DNA from: Henriciella sp. | GTDB taxonomy: Bacteria > Pseudomonadota > Alphaproteobacteria > Caulobacterales > Hyphomonadaceae | Assembly: GCA_021776655.1 (NCBI GenBank) | Contig: JAJFFK010000027.1 | Location: 1 to 64,000 of the forward strand | DNA: 64,000 bases | Direction: 5' to 3' | Shown here: piece by piece, positions 15,661 to 25,748 of the stretch | How the letters are laid out: each line of letters starts with the position of its first letter | How positions within the stretch are numbered: the first letter of the stretch is position 1 | Translations under genes and position numbers: made by a program | The notes under the pieces: model-generated | The model's database searches: none | What the model saw: the letters and a program-made list of their open reading frames with translations, nothing else | What the model was told of the DNA's origin: nothing

Positions 15661-16941
15661 ATGGACCGACTCATTATTACTGGCGGGCGCAAACTGAATG
15701 GCACGATAGCTGTTTCGGGTGCGAAGAACTCAGCCCTCAAGCTCATGGCCGCGTCGCTTTTGACGAACGAGCCATTGACCCTCAGCAATATGCCAAACTT
15801 GGCCGACACGCGGTTCTTGTCGCAATTGCTTGGCGTGCTGGGGGTCGAAGTGTTTTGGCCCAAAGGCGATAGCGAATGCCGGCTGAATGCGGCGGAACTG
15901 ACCTCGACCATCGCGCCTTATGAGCAGGTGCGCAAAATGCGCGCGAGCTTTAACGTGCTTGGCCCAATGCTGGCGCGTTATGGGCATGCGACAGTGTCCT
16001 TGCCGGGCGGCTGTGCCATTGGTGCGCGGCCGGTCGATCTGCACTTGAAAGCGCTAGAGGCGCTCGGCGCGGACCTGAAGGTTGAAGAAGGCTATGTCAA
16101 AGCCGCTGCGATCCACGGGTTGAAAGGCGCGCAGATCGTATTCCCGTTTGTTTCGGTAGGCGCGACGGAGCATGCGATGCTGGCCGCGACACTGGCCAAG
16201 GGCGAAACCGTGCTGGAGAACGCAGCGCGCGAGCCGGAGATTGCCGACCTTGCCGATTGCCTGAACAAGATGGGCGCAAAAGTGTCTGGCGCAGGCACGG
16301 CAACCGTACGGATCGAGGGCGTTGAACGCCTTAATGGGACCCAACACGCAGTGATGGCTGATCGGATTGAGACCGGTACGTATGCGATGGCAGCAGCGGC
16401 AGCAGGCGGTGATGTGGTGTTAGAGGGCGCGCCAGTGGCGGCGCTGGGCGCGATGATTGCGGCGATGAAGGAAGCGGGTGTGAAGGTCGACAGCGATGAG
16501 GCAGCAGCAACGATCCGTATTCGCCGAAATGGCTTGGCGCTGAACGCGGTGAATATCAACACGCAGCCGTACCCGGGTTTTCCAACCGATTTGCAGGCGC
16601 AATTCATGGCGCTGATGTCGCTGGCCGATGGCACCTCAATCATTCGCGAGACGATCTTCGAGAACCGCTTCATGCATGCGCCGGAACTGTCGCGTCTTGG
16701 CGCCGATATTCAGGTGCGCGGACAAGAGGCGGTGGTGCAGGGTGTAGCCGGTCTAAAGGGCGCGCCCGTAATGGCGACGGACTTGCGTGCATCGGTTTCG
16801 CTGGTGATTGCCGGGCTGGCCGCTGAGGGTGAAACCGAAATTAGCCGTATCTACCATCTGGACAGAGGCTTTGAACGGCTTGAAGAGAAGTTGACCGGAT
16901 GCGGGGCCGACATAAAAAGGCTCTCCGATACAGAAGAGTGA
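15661..16941 (+). CDS. murA: UDP-N-acetylglucosamine 1-carboxyvinyltransferase
   Basis: MurA transfers enolpyruvate from PEP to UDP-GlcNAc, the first committed step of peptidoglycan synthesis. The 426-residue protein shows the substrate-binding [13 protein letters not shown] segment near residue 20 and the loop [15 protein letters not shown] with the catalytic, fosfomycin-reactive Cys (about residue 118). The inside-out alpha/beta barrel repeats run throughout. It is the first gene of the murA-DUF2948-hisD-UPF0262 block that is conserved in alphaproteobacteria. The frame extends upstream to 15568, but homology begins at MDRLIITGG. Confidence 0.95.
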   Translation: MDRLIITGGRKLNGTIAVSGAKNSALKLMAASLLTNEPLTLSNMPNLADTRFLSQLLGVLGVEVFWPKGDSECRLNAAELTSTIAPYEQVRKMRASFNVLGPMLARYGHATVSLPGGCAIGARPVDLHLKALEALGADLKVEEGYVKAAAIHGLKGAQIVFPFVSVGATEHAMLAATLAKGETVLENAAREPEIADLADCLNKMGAKVSGAGTATVRIEGVERLNGTQHAVMADRIETGTYAMAAAAAGGDVVLEGAPVAALGAMIAAMKEAGVKVDSDEAAATIRIRRNGLALNAVNINTQPYPGFPTDLQAQFMALMSLADGTSIIRETIFENRFMHAPELSRLGADIQVRGQEAVVQGVAGLKGAPVMATDLRASVSLVIAGLAAEGETEISRIYHLDRGFERLEEKLTGCGADIKRLSDTEE

Positions 16942-16947
16942 TATGAC

Positions 16948-17400
16948 ATGGTTGATATGAAGCCGCTGCGATTGATTACCGAAGACGCGAGCGACCTGGA
17001 GGTGATCTCGTCGGCTGTTCAGGACGCTGTTTTGAAGGCCGAGAAGCTGAAATATGATGCCCGCAAGCGGCGATTTACGCTAGAAGTGAACCGGTTTGGC
17101 TGGGAGGAACTCGACGGCAAGCGCGGGCCGAGATCGCGGGTGCGGGCGATCTTGGCGTTTGATGGCGTGCTCGGCGTGAAAACGCGTGCCGTAAGCAAAG
17201 CCGATCCGGATATGGTGATGTCACTGCTCAGCGTGAGCTTTACACCTGGCGACGAACCGCCGGGGGGAACTATTTCGCTCTTGTTCTCTGGCGACGGTGA
17301 ACTGGCGCTCAGCGTCGAAGCGATTGATGTAACCCTGCTCGACAGCGACTATGAATGGGCGACCCGGCACACGCCGGATCACGATAAGAGGCGGCGCTAA
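16948..17400 (+). CDS. DUF2948 family protein
   Basis: This 150-residue protein begins MVDMKPLRLITEDASDLEVI and matches the DUF2948 family, which is found almost only in alphaproteobacteria between murA and hisD. Its molecular role is unknown. It starts six bases after murA, and its TAA directly abuts the hisD ATG, so the three genes are surely cotranscribed. Confidence 0.85.
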   Translation: MVDMKPLRLITEDASDLEVISSAVQDAVLKAEKLKYDARKRRFTLEVNRFGWEELDGKRGPRSRVRAILAFDGVLGVKTRAVSKADPDMVMSLLSVSFTPGDEPPGGTISLLFSGDGELALSVEAIDVTLLDSDYEWATRHTPDHDKRRR

Positions 17401-18699
17401 ATGGTCCGCACGTTCGATGTTCGCAAAGCCAGTTTCAAAGATGCATTCGCCGCTTTCCTCGCCGAACCGCGCGGGGCTGTGGACAATGTTGTGGATAGCG
17501 TGCGTGATATTCTCGATGATGTGCTCGGCAATGGCGGCGAGGCGGTGGCGCGATACACCGCAAAGTTCGACCGGCTGACGCTCGACCCAACGCTGCTGCA
17601 GTCGGACAATGTCGATCTACACGCCTTGGCGGCAGCGTGCCCGCAGGACTTGCGTGAGGCGATTGATTTCGCTGCCGTGCGTATCGCGGCTTATCACGAG
17701 AAGCAGCGCCCCACCGACCACCAATTCACTGATGAGGCGGGCGTGCAGCTCGGCTGGCGCTGGACCGCGCTGGACGCGGTTGGCGTCTATGTGCCGGGCG
17801 GGTTGGCGTCTTATCCAAGCTCTGTTTTGATGAATGTCATCCCGGCGAAACTGGCCGGGGTTGAACGGATTGTGATGGTTGCGCCAGCGCCGGGCGGGCA
17901 ATTGTCGCCAGCTGTAGCCTATGCCGCGATTAGCGCAGGTGTGCACGAGTACTATCCAATTGGCGGGGCGCAGGCGATTGGTGCGCTGGCGTTTGGGGCT
18001 GGACACCTGTTGCCTGTGGATAAGATTGTCGGACCGGGCAATGCCTATGTTGCCGAGGCCAAGCGGCAAGTGTTTGGCAGCGTCGGGATTGATACAATTG
18101 CCGGACCGTCTGAAATCCTCGTGATCGCAGACGACACGGCGAATGTGGACTGGATTGCCGCAGACTTGCTGAGCCAATGCGAGCACGATGCAGCATCGCA
18201 AGCGATCTTGCTGACGACGAGTGAAACCCTGGCCGAAACTGTGAGTAAGTCTGTGGATAGCCAGCTTGAAGTTCTAGAAACGGCCCAGCGTGCGGGTCAA
18301 GCATGGTCCAATCATGGGGCGATTATAACGGTTTCAAGCCTTGAGCAGGCGGCCGGTCTTGCCAATCAGATCGCCGCTGAACATCTCGAACTGGCGATTG
18401 ACGATCCCGAAGCACTATTGCCGCAAATTAAACATGCTGGCGCGGTTTTTCTGGGTCACCATACGCCGGAAGCCCTCGGCGATTATGTCACCGGGTCGAA
18501 CCATGTCTTGCCGACCTGCCGCGCCGCGCGGTTCAGTTCCGGGCTTGGGCTTTGCGATTTCCTCAAGCGGATGAGTATACAAAAAGCCAGCCTGGAAGGA
18601 TTTCAGGCACTGGCTCCGGCAGCTTTACGGCTGGCCGAAACAGAGGGCTTGCCAGCACACGCACGATCGGTTTCGATCCGAACCAACAAGGAGCGTTGA
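17401..18699 (+). CDS. hisD: Histidinol dehydrogenase
   Basis: HisD carries out the last two NAD-dependent oxidations of histidine synthesis (histidinol to histidine). The 432-residue protein has the signature region around [16 protein letters not shown], the zinc-site string [15 protein letters not shown] (Gln and His ligands) and the catalytic Glu-His pair in QIAAEHLEL. The length is normal for the family. It follows DUF2948 with no gap and precedes the UPF0262 gene by ten bases. Confidence 0.95.
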   Translation: MVRTFDVRKASFKDAFAAFLAEPRGAVDNVVDSVRDILDDVLGNGGEAVARYTAKFDRLTLDPTLLQSDNVDLHALAAACPQDLREAIDFAAVRIAAYHEKQRPTDHQFTDEAGVQLGWRWTALDAVGVYVPGGLASYPSSVLMNVIPAKLAGVERIVMVAPAPGGQLSPAVAYAAISAGVHEYYPIGGAQAIGALAFGAGHLLPVDKIVGPGNAYVAEAKRQVFGSVGIDTIAGPSEILVIADDTANVDWIAADLLSQCEHDAASQAILLTTSETLAETVSKSVDSQLEVLETAQRAGQAWSNHGAIITVSSLEQAAGLANQIAAEHLELAIDDPEALLPQIKHAGAVFLGHHTPEALGDYVTGSNHVLPTCRAARFSSGLGLCDFLKRMSIQKASLEGFQALAPAALRLAETEGLPAHARSVSIRTNKER

Positions 18700-18709
18700 A
18701 GACAGGGCT

Positions 18710-19195
18710 ATGGCTGAGTATCGCCTCATTGCGGTTGAGATTGATGACGAAACGCTGGCGGCGTCCGGGCCGGATGCTGAGCATGAACGGCGCGTGGCGA
18801 TATTTGACCTGATCGAAGAGAATGTATTCGAAGTCGAAGGCCATGCCGGTGGCCCTTACGCGCTGCACCTGTCCATGCAGGAACGAAAGCTCGCGCTTGA
18901 TGTGCGGATGGAGGATGGCGAACCAGTGCGGATATTTGGCCTGTCGCTGACACCATTTCGCGGCGTTATCCGTGACTATTTCATGATCTGCGAGAGCTAT
19001 TATGACGCCATTCGCAGCTCCACGACCCACCATATTGAAGCCATCGATATGGCCCGTCGGGGGATACATAATGAGGGGTCGGAACTTATTACGGCACGGT
19101 TGGAAGGTAAGGTGAAGATCGATTTCGATACATCGCGGCGTCTGTTCACGCTGATTTGCGCCTTACATGCCGGGCAGGTCAGAGCTGCACGCTGA
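18710..19195 (+). CDS. UPF0262 family protein
   Basis: This 161-residue cytoplasmic protein is recognised as UPF0262 by [32 protein letters not shown] and [17 protein letters not shown]. The family is alphaproteobacterial and normally sits behind hisD, as here. Its function is unknown. The low-molecular-weight phosphatase and infA genes that often follow in this gene order are not present, so the block ends here. Confidence 0.85.
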   Translation: MAEYRLIAVEIDDETLAASGPDAEHERRVAIFDLIEENVFEVEGHAGGPYALHLSMQERKLALDVRMEDGEPVRIFGLSLTPFRGVIRDYFMICESYYDAIRSSTTHHIEAIDMARRGIHNEGSELITARLEGKVKIDFDTSRRLFTLICALHAGQVRAAR

Positions 19196-19298
19196 ATTAC
19201 CTGTCCCCGAATTCATGTCAGCTCGCTCGACATTGCGGTTGAAATCAGGTGTTTTGTCCTCAGTCGGCTGGGGCGGGGCAGACAGAGATTGACTTCAT

Positions 19299-19772
19299 AT
19301 GACACGCGCCAAATCAGCTTTCGTATTCATTGCCGGGCTTTTCGTAACCGCCTGCGCCCATGCACCTGTCTCTCTAAATGACAATCTGGTTGTCCCTGGA
19401 GAGCGGATTGGTGAGGTTGAAATTGGGATGTCATTAGCGGAGCTCTTGAACTTGAAGGGTGTGCCGAACAAGACGATTCCGATGCATGGATCAGCAGCAA
19501 CGACTTACTTCTTCGATGGTTTGACTGTCGCCGCCGAAGATCGGGTCTATTGGATTGTTGCCAAGAATCCGAAATTCCAAACCCAAAACGGTGTTGCACC
19601 GGGGGTGGAGCAAATCTTTGCGCGCGCGTCTTTCGGTAAACCTGATTGTGTGGTGAGCCAATCTGATACGACAATCTATGATTATGGGAACTTCTACTTC
19701 GACGTCGACAATGGCACTGGCCTGGTCAGGCAGCTCGGCGTTCAGGAGCGAACCCGCATGTGTAAAGGCTAG
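19299..19772 (+). CDS. Small hypothetical lipoprotein
   Basis: This 157-residue protein opens with a lipoprotein signal (AFVFIAGLFVTACAHAP, lipobox VTAC). The mature part contains GEVEIGMSLAELLNLKGVPN, reminiscent of the 'G.s..ev...lG.P' motif of SmpA/BamE-like folds, plus a beta-rich C-terminus. The BamE-like resemblance is weak, and no function is assigned. It stands between the hisD block and the globin-like gene. Confidence 0.65.
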   Translation: MTRAKSAFVFIAGLFVTACAHAPVSLNDNLVVPGERIGEVEIGMSLAELLNLKGVPNKTIPMHGSAATTYFFDGLTVAAEDRVYWIVAKNPKFQTQNGVAPGVEQIFARASFGKPDCVVSQSDTTIYDYGNFYFDVDNGTGLVRQLGVQERTRMCKG

Positions 19773-19849
19773 TCTTGCGGGGGGGGGGATATCAGCCCTC
19801 GTATTTTCCCCTATTGCATCTCGTGAGGCGACCCTGCCAAACAGTCGGC

Positions 19850-20242
19850 ATGACCCATTTGGACGCCTTCGAACGTAGTCTGGAAGTCGTGGCAGAGCGC
19901 TGCGAAGATCCAGTTTTTCCTGTTTACAGCGTGCTGTTTGCACGCTTTCCTGACGTGCAGAAATTATTCGTTTTGGATACTGATCACGGCGCACGTGGGC
20001 ATATGCTCAACGAAGTGTTGAGTAGCGCCCAGGATTTGCTCGGTGAGAATGAGTATGCTGAGACATTTATCGCGTCGGAGCGTCAAAACCATGATGGTTA
20101 TGATATTTCAAGTGATGTGTTTGAGGCATTCTACACCATTACTCGCGAAGTCTTCGTCGAGATTGCGCGGGACAGTTGGTCACCGGATATGGATGCGGCC
20201 TGGGACGCGGTGCTCGAGAAAGTTCGATTGGCGCGGTTTTAA
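19850..20242 (+). CDS. Globin-like haem protein (putative)
   Basis: The 130-residue all-helical protein matches small bacterial globin-like entries: FERSLEVVAERCEDPVFPVY, then FARFPDVQKLFVLDTD in the B-C/CD region, then GHMLNEVLSSAQDLL with a His in the E-helix position, and the C-terminal helices FYTITREVFVEIARDSW and MDAAWDAVLEKVRL. A proximal His is not obvious (the candidate is in ASERQNHDGYD). Haem binding is therefore inference. The frame opens earlier at 19775, but the homologous part begins at the ATG at 19850. A run of ten G lies at 19779-19788 upstream. Confidence 0.55.
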   Translation: MTHLDAFERSLEVVAERCEDPVFPVYSVLFARFPDVQKLFVLDTDHGARGHMLNEVLSSAQDLLGENEYAETFIASERQNHDGYDISSDVFEAFYTITREVFVEIARDSWSPDMDAAWDAVLEKVRLARF

Positions 20243-20333
20243 AAAACTCCATTTCACTTGCATCCAATTTGCCGTCTGATTGCATCTTATCCAGGAAGCC
20301 CGCAGATTGGGCTGTGCAAAAGGATGATGTGTT

Positions 20334-20702
20334 ATGGAAGATGTTTTGGTTCCAATTGTTTTGTTTGGATCGTTTGTTGCTATCGTTTGGCTGGTTAGCC
20401 ATTTCAATTTCAAGAAACGCCACACTGCGCATGAAACGTTACGGCACGCGATCAGTAATGGTCAAACGGTGTCCGATGAACTGATCGAGAAGATGTCCTA
20501 TCTGACGGATCCGGTGCGCGCTGACCTTCGTCGTGGGGTGCTATTCATAGCATTTGGAGCGGCTGTTCTTGTCTTGGGCGTTATTGTCACATCGCAAGAA
20601 GGTGAACCAGTTGGACCGATCATTGGTGTCGCCTCCTTTCCGGTTATCATCGGTCTCGCCTATCTTGGCTTGTGGAAATTTGGCCACAATAATCGGGGCT
20701 GA
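20334..20702 (+). CDS. Small membrane protein (DUF6249-like)
   Basis: This 122-residue protein has an N-terminal membrane helix (VLVPIVLFGSFVAIVWLVS), a soluble segment with LRHAISNGQTVSDELIEKM, and two further hydrophobic helices at the C-terminus. This pattern fits the DUF6249 membrane proteins that commonly precede ECF sigma factor genes. The sigma factor gene starts 20 bp downstream, so the two are probably cotranscribed and the protein may act in the same signalling unit. Confidence 0.6.
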   Translation: MEDVLVPIVLFGSFVAIVWLVSHFNFKKRHTAHETLRHAISNGQTVSDELIEKMSYLTDPVRADLRRGVLFIAFGAAVLVLGVIVTSQEGEPVGPIIGVASFPVIIGLAYLGLWKFGHNNRG

Positions 20703-20722
20703 GTAGAGGCGGGGCGAGCGAG

Positions 20723-21247
20723 ATGCAGACCGATGCTGAACTGGCGATAGCTGCGGCGGCAGGGCGGGAAGCGGCTTTCGAAGCCCTTGTCCGCCGCCAT
20801 CAAGCCACCGTGCGCGGCGTTGCCCGCCGACTAACCGGACAGGCAGCAGATGCAGACGATATCTCTCAAGCGGCCTTTCTGACGGCTTGGCGAAAGATTG
20901 GGACTTATTCCGGTGGATCATTCAAAGCCTGGCTGTGCGCGATTGCCTACCGCGAGTTTCTGCAAGCGCTGCGCCGGAAAAAACCGGAGGTTGAGTTTCA
21001 CGAGAGCGCCCACATCATTGCGTTCGACCAGTCTGCTGCACAAATGGCAAACCGCTTGGACCTCGCTCAAGCTTTGAAGACCTTGCCAGAGCAGCAGCGG
21101 GTCTGCGTCTCCTTATGTGTCGCAGCGGGGCTCAGCCATCGTGAAGTGTCCGAGATCACAGAATGGCCACTTGGTACGGTGAAGTCTCATGTCTTGCGCG
21201 GTGTCGCCGCGCTTCGCAAGCAACTTGCCACTGAGGATGTGGCGTGA
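20723..21247 (+). CDS. ECF-type RNA polymerase sigma factor
   Basis: This 174-residue sigma-70 family protein has region 2 (about residues 5-85, with RLTGQAADADDISQAAFLTAW) and region 4 (LPEQQRVCVSLCVAAGLSHR then EWPLGTVKSHVLRGVAALRK), with no region 3. It would direct transcription of a stress or envelope regulon. It sits between a small membrane protein and a one- or two-helix membrane protein that may be its anti-sigma factor. Its own target promoters could not be identified. Confidence 0.85.
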   Translation: MQTDAELAIAAAAGREAAFEALVRRHQATVRGVARRLTGQAADADDISQAAFLTAWRKIGTYSGGSFKAWLCAIAYREFLQALRRKKPEVEFHESAHIIAFDQSAAQMANRLDLAQALKTLPEQQRVCVSLCVAAGLSHREVSEITEWPLGTVKSHVLRGVAALRKQLATEDVA

Positions 21248-21259
21248 TGGAGTATAGTT

Positions 21260-21610
21260 ATGGAACCTGACAGTTCATACGATGATTTGACCGCACTGTT
21301 CGCTGACGAGGACACTGCGCTCGCGCCGCCAGAGGCATTTGTCAAATCGGTGATGAAGCCGATTAACAAGCCGTCGCCTTGGCGCCAGCTCTTTCTGTTC
21401 GGGGCGGGCGGCGTTGGTTTGGGCGCAGCCGGATCGCAACTGATCGGCTCATTCAATAGCAGCATTTTCAACGTGTTCGACCTTAAGCTTTCAGCTCCGT
21501 CATTCGATATATCGATGGCCGACATGACGAGTGTAAGTCCGACCGTACTGCTGATTGTTGGCATGGTGGGTTGCTGCCTCGCCCTGATGGCCTTTCTCGA
21601 GCGGGCCTAG
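21260..21610 (+). CDS. Possible anti-sigma factor / small membrane protein
   Basis: The 116-residue protein has an acidic N-terminus (YDDLTALFADEDTALAPPEA), a hydrophobic stretch near residue 45 and a clear C-terminal helix (VLLIVGMVGCCLALMAFLE). Position directly behind the ECF sigma gene (12 bp gap) suggests a membrane anti-sigma role. No zinc-finger HxxxCxxC is present, so this is inference from context. Its TAG overlaps the thrB stop codon on the other strand within a CTAG. Confidence 0.5.
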   Translation: MEPDSSYDDLTALFADEDTALAPPEAFVKSVMKPINKPSPWRQLFLFGAGGVGLGAAGSQLIGSFNSSIFNVFDLKLSAPSFDISMADMTSVSPTVLLIVGMVGCCLALMAFLERA

Positions 21611-22572
21611 AGGCCGTAGTCACGTGCACTGCAGGCCGTGCGATGGAATGCAAGACGCGCGGCATAGTCCAGCGGATTATGTGGTTTGACCATCGCGTCC
21701 AGTGGCGTCTCACTCCAGTCGACAAGGCGCGTCAGGAAAAACCGCAAGGCCGCCTCGCGTGCAAGCAGAGGCAAGGCCTCAATCTCCTCGGCGGCCAGCG
21801 ACCTCACGCTTTGATAACCGGCAATCAGGTTTGCACCATTCGAGTAATTGTAATCCCCATTTGCTTCAAACGCCCAAGCGTTGAGGCAGATTGCCAGATC
21901 GTAAGCCAGCGCATCAGTGCAGGCGAAATAAAAATCGATCGCGCCGGTAAAGTCATCCCCAATAAAGAAAGCATTGTCTGGAAACAGATCGGCGTGGATC
22001 GTGCCGCACGGCAGTGTCAGGCTATGTGGTTTTGCCGCCGCAATCGCCGCTAGATCACCCTCAATGAGCGCCGCCAGACCGGGTTGCAGAGTGTCTGCTG
22101 CGTTGGCGCGGTTCGCCCAAAGGCCAGGCCAACTTGCTGGGCCAAGCGCATTCGCGCGCACCTGTTCGAAATCAGCGGCGGCGGCATGTAGTTGGGCCAA
22201 CCCGGTACCGAGCGCTCGGCATTGTTTGGGCGTCGGGTTCTTTGGCGATAGGCCGGACAGGAAGGTCACGATGACCGCTGGGCGTCCTTCAAGCTCGCGT
22301 AGCGCAGCGCCGTCTTTGGCCTGCACGGGTAAAGGACAGGCAAAACCATTGGCTGCCAGGTGCTGTTTCAGCGCGATAAAATAAGGCAGGTCAGCGGGGT
22401 CGGTTCGCTTCTCGAACAGCGTCAGGATATAGCGCCCGGAAGTGGTTTCCAGAACATAGTTTGAATTCTCCACGCCCTCGGCAATGCCCTTGAAAGACAC
22501 AGCTTCACCGATATCATAATCGGCCAGAAACGAAGCGAGCGCCGCGTCAGTAACAGTGGTGTAAACAGCCAT
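21607..22572 (-). CDS. thrB: Homoserine kinase (ThrB, APH-fold type)
   Basis: The enzyme phosphorylates L-homoserine in threonine synthesis. The 321-residue protein begins MAVYTTVTDAALASFLADYD and has the aminoglycoside-phosphotransferase-like kinase fold typical of alphaproteobacterial ThrB. The catalytic loop is TIHADLFPDNAFF, followed by GAIDFYFACTDALAYDLA with the metal-binding Asp. The length is normal. It faces the sigma factor operon tail to tail with overlapping stop codons. Confidence 0.92.
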   Translation of the reverse strand: MAVYTTVTDAALASFLADYDIGEAVSFKGIAEGVENSNYVLETTSGRYILTLFEKRTDPADLPYFIALKQHLAANGFACPLPVQAKDGAALRELEGRPAVIVTFLSGLSPKNPTPKQCRALGTGLAQLHAAAADFEQVRANALGPASWPGLWANRANAADTLQPGLAALIEGDLAAIAAAKPHSLTLPCGTIHADLFPDNAFFIGDDFTGAIDFYFACTDALAYDLAICLNAWAFEANGDYNYSNGANLIAGYQSVRSLAAEEIEALPLLAREAALRFFLTRLVDWSETPLDAMVKPHNPLDYAARLAFHRTACSARDYGL

Positions 22573-22581
22573 GAGAAGAGT

Positions 22582-24066
22582 TTAACTCGCGCTGGTGACC
22601 ATGTCACTTTGCAGGGTTTTCCCAGCCAGCAAATAATGAATAGCAGACCAACCATACAGGCAAACAAAGATGAGGATCGACCATTGCAGACCCTTGGCAT
22701 TGGCACTGGCACAGGCGGCGATCTCGTCCGGTGAGAAATCCAGCGCTGCTTTGCACAGATCCAGCGTCAGTGGTAATGTGTCGGCTGACAGGAACAGCGA
22801 TTTCAGGAAGGTTGAGAGAAAGCCGATTACCGGTGGACCAAGCCCATAACCCAGCAAGTTGACTGCAAATAGCGTCAGCGCCACTGAAGTCGCCCGCATC
22901 CGGCTGTCAGCCACTCCGCCCGCGATGGCGTACATCGGACCGAGATAATAATAGTGCAACATCGCCGCGAGCATCAGCGGTGGCATGGCCAGCCATAAAT
23001 TGCCCATCAGGTAGCCCGTAATATAAAGTGGCACCGAAATGCCAAGGCCAATCGCGGGCACCCATGACAGCGCGCTTGGGTGCTTGGCCGCTAACCGATC
23101 CGCCAGATAACCAGACGAGAATACCCCAATCGCCGCCATTACACCGAGAATGATCCCAAACAAAAGGGAGGCTTCCTGTATCGTCAGGCCATGTGTGCGG
23201 ATCAGGAATGAGGTGGTGAACTGACCAACCCCGTATCCAATAAAGGACGCAATCGTTGCACCGATGACCATGTGAACATAAGCGGGCTTCTTGAGCAGGA
23301 TCGAAAGCGCTTCGCCAAACCCCGCCTTCTCCTGATTTTGCAACCTGGCCGGATCCGTATAGCCGCGTGGCGGCTCGACCAGTGTGCGGTGGACCAAAAG
23401 GGCGATCAATAAGCCGGGCAAGCCGACCACGACAAAGGCAATGCGCCAGCCTTCGACCTTGCTCCAGTCGAGCGCGTTTACGGCCCAGGTCCAATTCCAT
23501 GACTGGAACACTGCAGCGAGATTGTCGCCACTGAGATTACCGGCGATGAAGCCGCCAAACACCGCTGCAAACATCCCGCCGAGCGGCACGCCAAGAGCAT
23601 AGATCGAAACCGCTGTAGCGCGGCTTGACGGCCTGAAATAATCGGCGATCAGTGATTGTGCCGGGGGGGTGCAACCGGCCTCGCCAATGCTCACACCAAC
23701 CCGGAACAGGAACAGGACGACGAAGGACGTTGCGAACCCACATAGCGCCGTCATGATACTCCATAGGGCGACCGAAACAGTGATGATCAAAATCCGGTTG
23801 TAGCGCTCGGCAAAGCGCGCAATTGGAATCCCCAGGAACGTATAGAGGACCGCAAAGGCGGGGCCGCCCAACATGCCCAATTGCCAATCTTCGAGCTGAA
23901 AGCTCTCTTTGATCGGCTCGGTCAGGATGTTGATAATTGTGCGATCAATGAAATTGAATACATAGACGAGGAGCAACGCCCCCAGAGCATAGGCGCGGTA
24001 ATTCGCCGTGCCGAACCCAAACGAAGGCGCTTCGATTGCAGCCTCGGAAGTCGTTGTGTCTGTCAT
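22582..24066 (-). CDS. MFS transporter, spinster-like (paralogue 1)
   Basis: This 494-residue inner-membrane protein has about twelve helices. The MFS features include VYVFNFIDRTIINIL in helix 1, GIPIARFAERYNR in loop 2-3 and FRVGVSIGEAGCTPPAQSLI in helix 4, which is typical of spinster-like MFS proteins. A soluble insertion carries two Cys between helices 11 and 12. It lies five bases after a close paralogue, probably in one operon with it. The substrate is unknown. The start at 24066 is an ATG with no clear Shine-Dalgarno, which suggests reinitiation after the upstream gene. Confidence 0.8.
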   Translation of the reverse strand: MTDTTTSEAAIEAPSFGFGTANYRAYALGALLLVYVFNFIDRTIINILTEPIKESFQLEDWQLGMLGGPAFAVLYTFLGIPIARFAERYNRILIITVSVALWSIMTALCGFATSFVVLFLFRVGVSIGEAGCTPPAQSLIADYFRPSSRATAVSIYALGVPLGGMFAAVFGGFIAGNLSGDNLAAVFQSWNWTWAVNALDWSKVEGWRIAFVVVGLPGLLIALLVHRTLVEPPRGYTDPARLQNQEKAGFGEALSILLKKPAYVHMVIGATIASFIGYGVGQFTTSFLIRTHGLTIQEASLLFGIILGVMAAIGVFSSGYLADRLAAKHPSALSWVPAIGLGISVPLYITGYLMGNLWLAMPPLMLAAMLHYYYLGPMYAIAGGVADSRMRATSVALTLFAVNLLGYGLGPPVIGFLSTFLKSLFLSADTLPLTLDLCKAALDFSPDEIAACASANAKGLQWSILIFVCLYGWSAIHYLLAGKTLQSDMVTSAS

Positions 24067-24070
24067 TTTT

Positions 24071-25546
24071 TTAAACCAATCTGGCAACAAAGTCGCGCTT
24101 CAGGGTTCGCGCCGACATCAGGAAACACCCTGCTGCGATAAAGAACCAGCAAACAGTGAGCGAGATTGCATATTTGAGCCCGGCAGAACTGGCTTGGCCA
24201 CATAGATCAAGTTGCCCAGTATTCAGACCATCTTTTGCGTTGCACATAGCGACGGTCAAGCCATCCGCGCTGGAGAGTTGGCTGGTCATGAAAAAGTCAC
24301 TGAAGAAGCCCACAAAATATGGGCCAATGCCATTGCCAATGATCGAAACGATGATCAGCAAGATAGCTATCGCGGTCGCACGGGATCGGCTGGAAACGAC
24401 ACCCTGTCCAATATTGTACTGGGCACCGAGATAAGCGTAGTGGCACATCGCCGCAATACCCCACAAAACGAAGACCGTTGTCAGATTGCTGGCGAAGAAA
24501 GCGCCAATGTAACAGGGAATGGCGATCAAAAGACCGATGGCTGGAATCCAGGCGACGGCTGTCTCAGAGCGCGGTGTCATCTTCTCGGTTAGCCAGCCCC
24601 CCATGAATGTTCCTATTGCGGCCAGAAAAGACAGAGGCGCGCCATAGTTCACTGCTGCATCGCGCACATTCAATCCGTGTTCGCGCTGTAAGAACGGAGC
24701 TTGAAAACTGACCAAGCCGTATCCGACAAAGGCAACAAGTGCCGCCCCTGTTGCCATCCACCAAAAAGTAGGTTTCCCGCTCAATTCGCGGAATGTTGCA
24801 GCAACATCGGCTCTTTCCTGTTTGACGGTACCCGGTGGGTCGGAATAGCCGCGGGGTGGTTCCTTGATGGTCATGTATAGTAATAAGGCAATAAGGACGC
24901 CTGGTATGCCAACGATCACAAAAGCAATCCGCCAGCCTTCAATATTGACCCAATCCAACCCCCCAAACAGGAAGTTCAATCCGATGGAATTTAGCCAATT
25001 CCCAAAGGTTTCCCCTTTCATTTGAGCTAGAGGCCCGCCAAACAGGTTGGCAAGCACGCCGCCAAGTGTCACGCCCATTGAATAGATACCGAGCGCGGTC
25101 GCACGGCTGACTGGCTTGAAATAGTCGCCGATAATTGAGTTTGCAGGCGGCGTACAACCGGCTTCTCCAACTGCGACACCGACGCGGAAAATCAAGATCG
25201 CAATGAAACCCGTCGCGACACCGCAAAGTGCGGTCATGACTGACCACAATATGATACATGCGGTCATGATTTTTACCCGGTTACCCCGGTCAGCCCACAG
25301 TGCAATAGGCAGGCCCATAGCGGCGTAGAACAAGGCAAAAGGCGGGCCAGAAAGCAGTCCCCACTGGCCATCTGAAAGTTGGAACGTGTCAATAACCGGC
25401 TGAGCCACGACCGCCAAAAGCGTTCGATCAACAAAGTTCAGTGTATAGATGACCATGAGTACGATCAGGACGTAATTTCGGTAGCTCTTGGACCCGAAAC
25501 TCTCTCCGGTATTCGTCATCGCAGGTGCGGTGGCGGTATCGCTCAT
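24071..25546 (-). CDS. MFS transporter, spinster-like (paralogue 2)
   Basis: This 491-residue protein shares the same layout and key strings as its downstream neighbour: YTLNFVDRTLLAVV, MGLPIALWADRGNR and FRVGVAVGEAGCTPPANSII. It also has the Cys-containing insertion before the last helix (CNAKDGLNTGQLDLCGQ). The pair clearly arose by tandem duplication and has since diverged. No enzyme gene in the neighbourhood hints at the substrate. Confidence 0.8.
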   Translation of the reverse strand: MSDTATAPAMTNTGESFGSKSYRNYVLIVLMVIYTLNFVDRTLLAVVAQPVIDTFQLSDGQWGLLSGPPFALFYAAMGLPIALWADRGNRVKIMTACIILWSVMTALCGVATGFIAILIFRVGVAVGEAGCTPPANSIIGDYFKPVSRATALGIYSMGVTLGGVLANLFGGPLAQMKGETFGNWLNSIGLNFLFGGLDWVNIEGWRIAFVIVGIPGVLIALLLYMTIKEPPRGYSDPPGTVKQERADVAATFRELSGKPTFWWMATGAALVAFVGYGLVSFQAPFLQREHGLNVRDAAVNYGAPLSFLAAIGTFMGGWLTEKMTPRSETAVAWIPAIGLLIAIPCYIGAFFASNLTTVFVLWGIAAMCHYAYLGAQYNIGQGVVSSRSRATAIAILLIIVSIIGNGIGPYFVGFFSDFFMTSQLSSADGLTVAMCNAKDGLNTGQLDLCGQASSAGLKYAISLTVCWFFIAAGCFLMSARTLKRDFVARLV

Positions 25547-25748
25547 TCATTGTTCTCCCATGATCCGTCGCGCGTCTTTGGCGCTGACGTGTTTATGTTT
25601 ATTACGGTAGCTAGCCCGTCATGATGCGCAAGGCATATCTCAGGGGCAAGACGTAACTGTTATCGAATGGCGACTGGATTGCTGGGCCCCTCCAGGCTTC
25701 AACCAGCTTGGCCGCAGGCGTGCGCTGTGCCCAGCCTACAGTTTGCTA

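Noticed and set aside
19779-19788. Run of ten G, possible phase-variation tract
   Set aside because: The globin-like gene starts well downstream of it and no frame is switched by a length change. It is also a place where sequencing errors are common.
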